Of a stretch of 13,949 nt of DNA, positions 6,796 through 13,949 are shown piece after piece. The notes under the pieces are model-generated. The model was not told the origin of the DNA, ran no database searches, and saw nothing but the letters and a program-made list of their open reading frames with translations. Position 1 is the first letter of the stretch. Each line of letters begins with the position of its first letter. The stretch comes from an uncultured Oscillospiraceae bacterium (GTDB taxonomy: Bacteria > Bacillota > Clostridia > Oscillospirales > Oscillospiraceae). Where the stretch lies: contig CANQKJ010000025.1 in the NCBI GenBank assembly GCA_947624465.1, forward strand, positions 1 to 13,949, read 5' to 3'. Position numbers and translations under genes: made by a program.

Positions 6796-7827
6796 ATGGG
6801 AAAGCTGAGGTATCTGGCCCAGCGGGTCATGAACATGGATTACAGGGCCATGCTGGACAAGATCGGGTCCATCCACAAAAAGACGGGGAAGGGGAGGCTG
6901 GCCATCTTCTGGGACATGAAGGACTGCGCGGTGAAGTACGGCGCGGGCTACATGGACTACGACCTGTTCGAGATGTACGACCTGACGCCGGAGCAGCGGG
7001 ACACCTATCTGACCCGGGGCCGCAACAACGAGCTGGTGAAGAAATACAACGACCCCGCCCATATGGACGATTTCGGCGACAAGATCAGGTTCAACGGCAG
7101 GTTCGGCCCCTTCCTCCACCGGGAGTGGGTGCCCGTCACCGGGGACAACCGGGAGGAGGTCATGGCCTTCATCGGACGGTACCCCACCTTCATGGCCAAG
7201 CCCGCCAGGGGGAGCTGCGGCTGGGGCATCGAGAAGCTGAGCGCCTCCGACTTTGAGAGCCCGGACGCCCTCTACGCCCATCTGCTGGAGAAGGCCCCGC
7301 TGCTGGAGCTGGAGCAGGTCATCGTCCAGCACCCCGCCGTGGCCGCCATCTATCCCGGCGCCATCAACACCGTGCGGATGGTGACCATCCGGGGGAAGAG
7401 CGGAAAGGTCTACCTGGTCACCGCCATGTTCCGCATCGGCAACGGCAAGTTCGTGGACAACTTCAACTCCGGCGGCATGGTGGCCCCCATGGATCCGGAG
7501 ACGGGGACCGTCATCGACCGGGCGCTGGACAAGCGGAAGAATCTGTATGAAAACCACCCCGCCACCGGGACGCCCATCAAGGGGTTCGTGTTCCCGGACT
7601 GGGACAAAGCCCGAAAGCTGGTGGAGGAGGCCGCCCAGGTGGTCCCCGAGCTGGGCTACGTGGGCTGGGACGTGTGCTTTACCCCAGACGGCCCCTGCAT
7701 CGTGGAGGGCAACCAGTTCCCCGGCCACGACATCTATCAGCTGCCCGTCCACACCCCGGACAAGATCGGCATCATGCCCCGGTTCCGGGCCATCGAGGAG
7801 GCGGAGCGGAAGCTGGCCGCGCAATAG
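6796..7827 (+). CDS. Sugar-transfer-associated ATP-grasp family protein
   Basis: A 343-residue soluble protein resembling the ATP-grasp family usually called sugar-transfer-associated (ATPgrasp_ST). Recognisable parts are the nucleotide-binding stretch MAKPARGSCGWGIEKL (about 133-148), the block EQVIVQHPAVAAIYPGAINT with the following VRMVTI, VDNFNSGGMVAP, and the metal-binding end GWDVCFTPDGPCIVEGNQFP. ATP-grasp enzymes join a carboxylate to a nucleophile through an acyl-phosphate; the substrate here is unknown. Relatives often sit in polysaccharide or capsule clusters, but this copy stands alone, divergent from bioY. The ATG at 6796 is chosen because AGAGGA (6785-6790) precedes it; an in-frame TTG at 6703 would lie within the promoter region and adds a basic, unconserved-looking extension. 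Family is confident, function is not. Confidence 0.88.
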   Translation: MGKLRYLAQRVMNMDYRAMLDKIGSIHKKTGKGRLAIFWDMKDCAVKYGAGYMDYDLFEMYDLTPEQRDTYLTRGRNNELVKKYNDPAHMDDFGDKIRFNGRFGPFLHREWVPVTGDNREEVMAFIGRYPTFMAKPARGSCGWGIEKLSASDFESPDALYAHLLEKAPLLELEQVIVQHPAVAAIYPGAINTVRMVTIRGKSGKVYLVTAMFRIGNGKFVDNFNSGGMVAPMDPETGTVIDRALDKRKNLYENHPATGTPIKGFVFPDWDKARKLVEEAAQVVPELGYVGWDVCFTPDGPCIVEGNQFPGHDIYQLPVHTPDKIGIMPRFRAIEEAERKLAAQ

Positions 7828-7833
7828 GACGAT

Positions 7834-7865
7834 AGATCCCCCATTCCGGCCGGAATGGGGGATCT
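7834..7865. terminator. Perfect 32-base palindrome between convergent genes, possible terminator
   Basis: AGATCCCCCATTCC-GG is followed by its exact complement, so the RNA could form a 14-16 bp hairpin from either strand. It begins 7 bases after the ATP-grasp stop and ends 17 bases before the permease stop, a terminator-like position. It has no T tract on either side, which is unusual for an intrinsic terminator. It may work as an mRNA 3'-end stabiliser or with Rho. Confidence 0.55.
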
Positions 7866-7881
7866 TCAGCAGGATACAGGA

Positions 7882-10800
7882 TTATTCCACGGTTTTCAGA
7901 CTCTCCACCATGTCCACTTTTTTCAGCTTGAAGTGGGCGGCGATGTTGACGATCACCGAGAACACCGCCGTGAGGGCGGCTGCCAGGATGTAGGCGTAGG
8001 GGGGCGCCGTGCGGCCGAACATGACGATATCCACCTCCACGGTGCGGACCATCCAGGCGTGGAAGAACCGGCCCAGCACCAGCCCCAGGATGACGCCGAA
8101 CAGGGTGAGGAAGATGTTCTCCCGGTAGACGTAGGCGGTGGTCTCCATGTCGTAGAAGCCCAGCACCTTTAAGGTGGCCAGCTCCCGGACGCGCTCGGTG
8201 ATGTTGATGTTGGTCAGGTTGTAAAGCACCACGAAGGCCAGGGCCGCCGCCGACAGGATGATGATGACCACCGCGTAGTCGATGGCCTCCATGCTGTTGG
8301 TGAAGGTGTCCCGCAGGGTGGCGATGTAGGAGTAGGACTCCACCGCGTCCATGGACATGAGAGCGGCGGACACCGTGTCGGACTGCTCCGGCCCGGCGGA
8401 GTCCACATACCGCAGGAACAGGGAGTTCTCCTCGGGGGACTCGCCGAACAGCTCCGTATAGTATCCGTCGGACAGATAGAGGCTGTGGCGGACGTACTGC
8501 TCCACGATGTCGGCGATCTCCACGGTGACCCGCTCGTCGCCCTTTTCCACGGTGAGGGTGTCCCCCACCGACACGTTCAGCAGCTCGGACAGCTTTTCCG
8601 AGATGAGCGCCCCCCGTTCCGGGAGTTCGACGGCCTCGCCGCCCAGCCGGTGGCGGAGGGTGACGAATTTGGAAAACCGCGCCCCGTCGTCCACGGCGTA
8701 CAGGGCGGCGGAGTAGGCGGGGCCGCCGGAGGAGGCCTCCACCGTAGTCTGACTGGTGACGTCATAGTCCTCCACATCGGGGGTCCCATCCAGATACCGC
8801 TCCACCGCCGCCAGGTCCTCCGGCGGGGCGTCGGGGTCCAGGCCTACGCTGGCGTCGTACAGGGAGATCTCGTCGAACTGCTTGTTCAGGATGGAGAAGA
8901 TGGACTCGTGGAGGCCGAAGCCGGTGACGATGAGGGCGGTGCAGCCGCCGATGCCGATGACCGTCATCCAGAACCGGCGCTGGTAACGGAACAGGTTGCG
9001 CATGGTCACCTTCCAGGTGAAGGACAGCCGCTTCCACAGGGGCTTGACGTACTCCAGGAACACCCGCTTGCCGGCCTTGGGGGCCTTGGGCCGCATCAGG
9101 TTGGCGGGGGTGTCCACCAGGGTGGAGAGACAGGCCCACAGGGCCGCCCCGGTGGTGCAAAGCACCGCCGCCAGCACGGCCAGGGCATACATCCCCGCCT
9201 GGTTTTTGAACTGGAGCGGGGGGATGTTATACATGATGTTGAAGGCGTTGGCGATGACCCAGGGGAACAGTGTGGCGCCCACGGCCAGGCCCAGCAGGCC
9301 GCCGATGAGACTGGCGGCGAAGGCGTAGCCGATGTACTTTTTGGAGATGGCGAAGCGGGAGAAGCCCATGGCCTTCAACGCGCCGATCTGGGTGCGCTGT
9401 TCCTCCACCATGCGGGTCATGGTGGTCAGGCAGGCCAGGGCCGCTACCAGGAAGAAGATGATGGGGAAGATGGCGGCCAGATTGCCCACCCGCTCCGCGT
9501 CCTGGGCGTAGCTCTCGAAGCCCATGTTGGTGTTCCGGCCCAGCACATACCACTCGCAGTCGCCGATGTCGTCCAGCTCGGCCTGGGCGTCGTCCAGCTT
9601 TTCCTGGGCCTCGGCGATCTTCTCGTCCGCCTCGGCTCTGCCGTCCTCGTATTCCTGAAGGCCGTCGGCGTACTCCCGCTCGCCGTCCTCCAGCTCGGCC
9701 AGGGCGTCGTCCAGCTCCTTCTGGCCGTCGGCTTTGGCCTGGTTCAGTTCGGCCACGCCGCTGTTATAGTCCCGCCAGCCGCTGTCGATCTCCCGCTGGC
9801 CGTCCTCCAGCTCCTGTACGGCGGCCTGGAGCTGCTGCCAGGAGGCGTCCAGCTCCGCCCGGGAGGCATCCAGGACGGCCCTCGTCTCGTCCAGCGCGGC
9901 CTTGGCGGCGTCCAGCTGTTCCTTTACCGGGGCCAACTGGGCCCAGGCCCCGTCCAGCTGCTCCTTTACCGGGGCCAGCTGCGCCCAGGCGGCGTCCAGC
10001 TGGGCCTGGGCGGCGTCCAGCCGGGCCTTCTGCTCCGCGGCCTGGGCCACGGCCTGGTCGTAATAGGGGGTGCCGATGTAGGGCTCCAGGGCCGCCCAGT
10101 ACTGGGTGTACCCCTCCTCGATCTGATACTGCTGCTCCTCCAGCTGGGCGGATGCCGCATCGTACTGGGCCAGGCCCGCCTGGTACTGGTCCCAGCCGGG
10201 CTGGAACTGGGCCAGCCCGCTTTCATATTCCGCGAGGCCCGCCTCATACTGGGCCTCCCCGTCGTCGTATTGGGCCTTGCCGTCATTGTACTGGGCCAGG
10301 CCGTCCTCATACCGCCGCCTGCCGTCGGCCAGCTCCCGCTCCGCGTCCCGCAGCTGGCGCAGGGCGTCGTTCAGCTCCCGCTGGGCGTCGGCGGTCTCCC
10401 GCTGGAAGGTCTCCCTGCCGTCCTCGTACTCCGCCCAGCCGTCGTCCAGCTCCTTGCGGGCGTCGTCCAGCTCCTGCCTGGCGTCGGAAAGCTCCTGTTC
10501 CGCGTCGGCTTTGGCCTCGTCCAGTTCGGCCCGGGCGTCGTCGATCTCGGCCTGGGTGTCCCCGACGACCGACTGGGTGCGCAGGGCGGCCCGCTCATCC
10601 GCGAAGTCCTCCAGCCCGTCGATAAAGCCGTCCAGTTCGTCGTCGTACTCCTCGGAGTAGCTGTCCATGGCGGCGAAGCCGTCCAGGGTGAAGTAGGCGG
10701 CGGTGTAGTAGTCATAGTGGAAGTTTTCGCCGGGGATGTACATGAAGCCGTCCACCGAGCCGCGCCCCAGGGAGGACGTCCCCCGGTCGGTGCCCACGTA

Positions 10801-11322
10801 CAGGGGGCTGGTCACCACCCCCACCACGGTGAAGGAGGTGTTCTCCAGATCCCCCTCGTTGTCCGGGGCCATGGTCAACTCGATGGTATCGCCCACCGAC
10901 AGGCCCAGTTCGGCCAGCAGCAGGGACTCGGTGACGCACTCGTCCGCCGCCTCCGGCAGACGGCCCTCTGTGACCCGGGGCAGGTTCAGCCGCTGGGGCA
11001 GGGAGCCCACGTTGACGATGGCGTCCACCGCGGTGGCGTCCACCGTCCAGACTCCCTCCACGTCGGCCACGCCCTCCGTCCGGGAGAGGGCATCCAGGTC
11101 CTCGCCGGTGAGCCCTAAGGTGGACAGCACATAGGCGTCCATGAAGTGGGAGTCGTCGAAATAGTTGTCGGCGGTGTACTCCATGTCGGGGGCCGCCGCC
11201 CGCAGACCGGCCAGAAAGGCCACCGCCAGGCCGGACAGCACCAGGATGGACAAAAACCGGCTGAAGGTGTTTTTGACCTCCCGGAGGGCGTCGGTGGTCA
11301 GACGATTCTTCCGCTTTACCAT
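7882..11322 (-). CDS. FtsX/MacB-like ABC transporter permease with long extracytoplasmic heptad-repeat coil
   Basis: A 1146-residue membrane protein. One helix lies near the N-terminus (about 22-41), then an extracytoplasmic MacB-like domain (to about 240). A very long, charged and Ala/Gln-rich coil follows (about 248-590). Then come an FtsX domain with three helices (about 605-740), another membrane helix (about 810-830), a second outside domain, and a final three-helix FtsX domain (about 1010-1146) with the motif ERVRELATLKVLGF. The coil is built of 7-residue units: eight of the type YxxGxAQ (Tyr338 to 387) and nine beginning with Leu (435-497). It partners the ATPase encoded just upstream, whose stop overlaps this ATG (ATGGTAA). 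Start 11322 is preferred because upstream codons lie in the ATPase gene. Such permeases drive mechanotransmission or lipid/peptide export, not classical import. The substrate is unknown. Confidence 0.92.
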   Translation of the reverse strand: MVKRKNRLTTDALREVKNTFSRFLSILVLSGLAVAFLAGLRAAAPDMEYTADNYFDDSHFMDAYVLSTLGLTGEDLDALSRTEGVADVEGVWTVDATAVDAIVNVGSLPQRLNLPRVTEGRLPEAADECVTESLLLAELGLSVGDTIELTMAPDNEGDLENTSFTVVGVVTSPLYVGTDRGTSSLGRGSVDGFMYIPGENFHYDYYTAAYFTLDGFAAMDSYSEEYDDELDGFIDGLEDFADERAALRTQSVVGDTQAEIDDARAELDEAKADAEQELSDARQELDDARKELDDGWAEYEDGRETFQRETADAQRELNDALRQLRDAERELADGRRRYEDGLAQYNDGKAQYDDGEAQYEAGLAEYESGLAQFQPGWDQYQAGLAQYDAASAQLEEQQYQIEEGYTQYWAALEPYIGTPYYDQAVAQAAEQKARLDAAQAQLDAAWAQLAPVKEQLDGAWAQLAPVKEQLDAAKAALDETRAVLDASRAELDASWQQLQAAVQELEDGQREIDSGWRDYNSGVAELNQAKADGQKELDDALAELEDGEREYADGLQEYEDGRAEADEKIAEAQEKLDDAQAELDDIGDCEWYVLGRNTNMGFESYAQDAERVGNLAAIFPIIFFLVAALACLTTMTRMVEEQRTQIGALKAMGFSRFAISKKYIGYAFAASLIGGLLGLAVGATLFPWVIANAFNIMYNIPPLQFKNQAGMYALAVLAAVLCTTGAALWACLSTLVDTPANLMRPKAPKAGKRVFLEYVKPLWKRLSFTWKVTMRNLFRYQRRFWMTVIGIGGCTALIVTGFGLHESIFSILNKQFDEISLYDASVGLDPDAPPEDLAAVERYLDGTPDVEDYDVTSQTTVEASSGGPAYSAALYAVDDGARFSKFVTLRHRLGGEAVELPERGALISEKLSELLNVSVGDTLTVEKGDERVTVEIADIVEQYVRHSLYLSDGYYTELFGESPEENSLFLRYVDSAGPEQSDTVSAALMSMDAVESYSYIATLRDTFTNSMEAIDYAVVIIILSAAALAFVVLYNLTNINITERVRELATLKVLGFYDMETTAYVYRENIFLTLFGVILGLVLGRFFHAWMVRTVEVDIVMFGRTAPPYAYILAAALTAVFSVIVNIAAHFKLKKVDMVESLKTVE
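9909..9992 (-). repeat. Tandem 42-bp duplication inside the permease coil
   Basis: Two adjacent 42-base units (9909-9950 and 9951-9992) differ at about five positions. Each encodes a 14-residue block that contains LAPVKEQLD and GAWAQ- or AAKAA-type heptads. It is a recent-looking in-frame duplication of two heptads within the coil, consistent with growth by repeat slippage. Confidence 0.75.
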
Positions 11323-12017
11323 TCGATGTCCTCCACGGGGGTGGGCCGGTCGTTCAGCTCCATGGCGGCCACCTTGCCGTTCTTGATGTGGATGACCCGG
11401 TCGGCCATGGGGGTGATGGCGGTGTTGTGGGTGATGACCACCACCGTCATCCCGTGCTGGCGGCAGGTGTCCTGGAGCAGCTTGAGGATGGCCTTGCCGG
11501 TGACGTAGTCCAGCGCGCCGGTGGGCTCGTCGCACAGGAGGAGCTTGGGGTTTTTGGCCAGGGCCCGGGCGATGGCCACCCGCTGCTGTTCGCCGCCGGA
11601 GAGCTGGGCGGGGAAGTTGTCCAGCCGGCCGGCCAGCCCCACGTGCTCCAGCACCTCCCGGGCGTCCAGGGGGTGGGGGCAGATCTGGGCGGCCAGCTCC
11701 ACGTTCTCCAGGGCGGTCAGGTTCTGCACCAGGTTATAGAACTGGAACACGAAGCCGATGTCCTGCCGCCGGTAGGTGGTGAGCTGGCGGGAATTGTAGC
11801 CGTCCACCCGGGCCCCGTCCACGGTGATGGAGCCGCCGGAGCAGGCGTCCATGCCGCCCAGCATATTCAGCACCGTGGTCTTGCCCGCGCCGGAGGGACC
11901 CACGATGACGGCGAACTCGCCCTTTTCGATGTCGAAGTCCACCCCGTCCACGGCGTTGATGGTGACCTCGCCCATCCGATAGATCTTTTTTACGCCTTTG
12001 AAGGAGATATAGCTCAT
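11316..12017 (-). CDS. ABC transporter ATP-binding protein (MacB/LolD type)
   Basis: A 233-residue ATPase of the MacB/LolD/FtsE class that energises FtsX-like permeases from the cytoplasmic face. Walker A is GPSGAGKT (40-47), the Q-loop is FQFYNL (Gln92), the signature is LSGGEQQ (139-145), Walker B is LLLCDEP (159-165) with Glu164, and the switch His is His197 in VVVITHN. The ATG at 12017 is preferred over a GTG nine bases upstream, because GGTGATC, a match to the extended anti-Shine-Dalgarno complement, lies three bases before it. The gene overlaps the permease start by seven bases, so the pair is co-translated. No regulator or substrate-binding gene is adjacent. Confidence 0.95.
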   Translation of the reverse strand: MSYISFKGVKKIYRMGEVTINAVDGVDFDIEKGEFAVIVGPSGAGKTTVLNMLGGMDACSGGSITVDGARVDGYNSRQLTTYRRQDIGFVFQFYNLVQNLTALENVELAAQICPHPLDAREVLEHVGLAGRLDNFPAQLSGGEQQRVAIARALAKNPKLLLCDEPTGALDYVTGKAILKLLQDTCRQHGMTVVVITHNTAITPMADRVIHIKNGKVAAMELNDRPTPVEDIEW

Positions 12018-12050
12018 GCAGATCACCGTCTCAAAAAATGTGTATTCTAT

Positions 12051-12080
12051 ATATTACACCGGGGCAGTGGCTGGGCGCAA
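12051..12080 (-). promoter_or_regulatory. Possible promoter of the ABC transporter operon
   Basis: On the minus strand, TTGCGC (12080-12075), an 18-base spacer, and TAATAT (12056-12051), within an AT-rich patch next to the ATPase start. Both hexamers are only four of six. No clear operator was seen. It is divergent from the mntP promoter, about 50 bases apart. Confidence 0.45.
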
Positions 12081-12131
12081 GTGGTTCGGGGCAGAATTCA
12101 AAGATTGTTCACCGTTTGCCGCTGGTTTCGG

Positions 12132-12160
12132 TTGACTAACTGCCCGACGCAGAATATAAT
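12132..12160 (+). promoter_or_regulatory. Sigma-A promoter of the mntP leader
   Basis: TTGACT (12132-12137), a 17-base spacer and a perfect TATAAT (12155-12160). The predicted start near 12167 coincides with the first base of riboswitch helix P1 (12168), so the transcript would begin right at the aptamer. Confidence 0.85.
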
Positions 12161-12167
12161 ACAATTC

Positions 12168-12304
12168 GATAGGGGAGTAGTCAGCGGCCATTTGCCGCGG
12201 CCCGGTCAACACACTGGCGGACACGCCTGGCCGGGTCTTTCATGATGAGACTTATCCGCTCCGGAAAGACGTCCTTCCGGTGTGCGGGTATGGTCTCTTT
12301 TTTT
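12168..12304 (+). promoter_or_regulatory. yybP-ykoY manganese riboswitch upstream of mntP
   Basis: A Mn2+-sensing leader. The class hallmark GGGGAGTAG is at 12172-12180, followed by a hairpin (12184-12188 with 12194-12198), then CCCGGTCAACA (12201-12211) with CCGGG (12231-12235) closing the second arm and GCCTGG at 12225-12230. Helix P1 pairs GATAGG (12168-12173) with CTTATC (12251-12256). The 3' strand of P1 overlaps the 5' arm of the terminator, so the ligand-bound aptamer should block the terminator and switch mntP on. The downstream gene is the manganese exporter MntP, as expected for this class. Confidence 0.92.
12247..12304 (+). terminator. Riboswitch expression-platform terminator
   Basis: A long interrupted hairpin: GAGAC (12247-12251) with GTCTC (12293-12297), TATCCGC with GCGGGTA (12253-12259 with 12284-12290), and CCGGAA (12261-12266) with TTCCGG (12275-12280). 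A run of T bases follows (12298-12304). It shares 12253-12256 with riboswitch helix P1, so the two compete. Confidence 0.85.
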
Positions 12305-12351
12305 ATCTGCCAACATAGTCTGAAAGGCGGACAAACAATGGGAGGCGCGAT

Positions 12352-12921
12352 ATGGGACTTTTTGATTTGTTCATATTAGCCGTGGGCCTGTCCATGGACG
12401 CGCTGGCGGTGGCCATCTGCAAGGGACTGTCCCAGCCGAAGCTGAAGCTGAGCCACTGCCTCATCGTGGGGGCCTGGTTCGGGGCCTTCCAGGCGCTGAT
12501 GCCCCTCATCGGCTGGCTGCTGGGCTCCGCCTTCGCGGATATGATCTCCTCCATCGACCACTGGGTCGCCTTTGTGCTGCTGCTCATCATCGGCGGCAAC
12601 ATGGTCCGGGAGTCCTTCAGTCAGGAGGACGGGGACTGCGATCCCTCCCTGGCCCCCCTGGGGATGCTGCTGCTGGCGGTGGCCACCTCCATCGACGCGC
12701 TGGCGGTGGGGGTCACCTTCGCCTTCCTGGGGGTGGACATCGTCCCCGCCGTGCTGTTCATCGGGGTGTGTACCTTCGTCATCTCCGCCGTGGGGGTGAA
12801 GATCGGCAGCGTGTTCGGGATGCGCTACCGCTCCAGGGCGGAGCTGGCCGGAGGCGTGGTGCTGATCCTGATCGGACTGAAAATACTGCTGGAACACCTG
12901 GGGCTGGCGCCCTGGCTGTGA
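12352..12921 (+). CDS. mntP: Manganese efflux pump MntP
   Basis: A 189-residue, six-helix membrane protein of normal MntP (YebN) size, which exports Mn2+ from the cell. It shows the internal two-fold repeat of the family: [13 protein letters not shown] (Asp16) in the first half and [15 protein letters not shown] (Asp near 115) in the second. The acidic residues of these repeats are needed for transport in studied homologues. GGGAGGCG (12340-12347) sits before the ATG at 12352; an earlier out-of-frame ATG at 12338 is rejected. It is expressed from a consensus promoter through a Mn2+ riboswitch, so excess manganese should induce its own exporter. It converges on rpoC. Confidence 0.96.
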   Translation: MGLFDLFILAVGLSMDALAVAICKGLSQPKLKLSHCLIVGAWFGAFQALMPLIGWLLGSAFADMISSIDHWVAFVLLLIIGGNMVRESFSQEDGDCDPSLAPLGMLLLAVATSIDALAVGVTFAFLGVDIVPAVLFIGVCTFVISAVGVKIGSVFGMRYRSRAELAGGVVLILIGLKILLEHLGLAPWL

Positions 12922-12931
12922 CCGGACAGCG

Positions 12932-12971
12932 AAAGAGGGTCCCCGCCGCGGATGCGGCGGGGACCCTCTTT
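12932..12971. terminator. Bidirectional terminator between mntP and rpoC
   Basis: A perfect 18-bp stem (12932-12949 with 12954-12971) with loop GGAT. It is GC-rich in the middle and has AAAG at one end and CTTT at the other. It lies 10 bases after the mntP stop and 16 bases after the rpoC stop on the other strand, so it ends both transcripts. The T tracts are short. Confidence 0.88.
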
Positions 12972-12987
12972 GTATACGGCCGGGGGA

Positions 12988-13949
<962 letters not shown>

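Noticed and set aside
9590..10580. Possible CRISPR-like or satellite repeat array, from the recurring CGTCCAG and CTGGGCC words
   Set aside because: The words follow codon periodicity (Leu-Asp and Ala-Gln heptads) with no constant repeat plus unique spacer pattern.
8485..11118. An 877-codon open frame on the + strand, opposite the permease
   Set aside because: It is antisense to a clearly coding gene with ABC-permease motifs. It stays open because the GC-rich heptad repeats avoid stops in this frame, and its Gly/Val/Leu/Gln-rich product shows no family motif or ribosome-binding site.
11323..11535. An upstream extension of the permease into the ATPase gene
   Set aside because: The extra 71 codons read an Arg/His-rich out-of-frame version of the ATPase. 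The ATG at 11322 with the ATGGTAA overlap is the natural start.

Overview
The window is GC-rich bacterial chromosomal DNA from what looks like a Firmicute (Bacillota) of the Clostridia. The best guess is a high-GC gut lineage of the Oscillospiraceae/Flavonifractor type. The reasons are the T-box leader, the yybP-ykoY manganese riboswitch, Bacillus-type Shine-Dalgarno sequences, sigma-A-like promoters, and the archaeal-type AspRS next to GatCAB. The genus is an inference; the sequence alone does not fix it. No phage, insertion sequence, CRISPR array, tRNA or rRNA was seen.

Layout. Bases 1-267 hold a tRNA-sensing T-box leader (its 5' end lies outside the window) that ends in an intrinsic terminator. 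It controls aspS2-gatC-gatA-gatB (288-4797, + strand), the indirect route to Asn-tRNA(Asn) and, through GatCAB, to Gln-tRNA(Gln). gatA is broken by a frameshift near 2128. A perfect palindromic terminator (4797-4828) separates this operon from the minus-strand genes that converge on it: a fused Pfs-LuxS enzyme (4843-6000) with its own promoter, and bioY (6057-6629) with another. Divergent from bioY is a stand-alone sugar-transfer-type ATP-grasp gene (6796-7827). It converges, across a perfect 32-base palindrome, on a minus-strand two-gene ABC exporter unit: a MacB/LolD-like ATPase (11316-12017) and a 1146-residue FtsX-like permease with a very long heptad-repeat coil (7882-11322). Divergent from the ABC unit is the manganese efflux gene mntP (12352-12921), behind a consensus promoter and a yybP-ykoY riboswitch. 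A strong bidirectional terminator separates it from the 3' end of rpoC (12988 to the window edge, minus strand).

How the genes work together. The first operon is a coherent metabolic unit: a probably non-discriminating AspRS misacylates tRNA(Asn), and GatCAB amidates it. The T-box specifier reads AAC (Asn), which fits direct feedback by uncharged tRNA(Asn). The Pfs-LuxS fusion carries out two consecutive steps of S-adenosylhomocysteine recycling in one polypeptide and would release the AI-2 precursor. The remaining genes are single-function units. The points most worth a second look are the Pfs-LuxS fusion, the gatA frameshift, the overlapping CAA/AAC in the T-box specifier loop, and the repeat-built coil of the permease.
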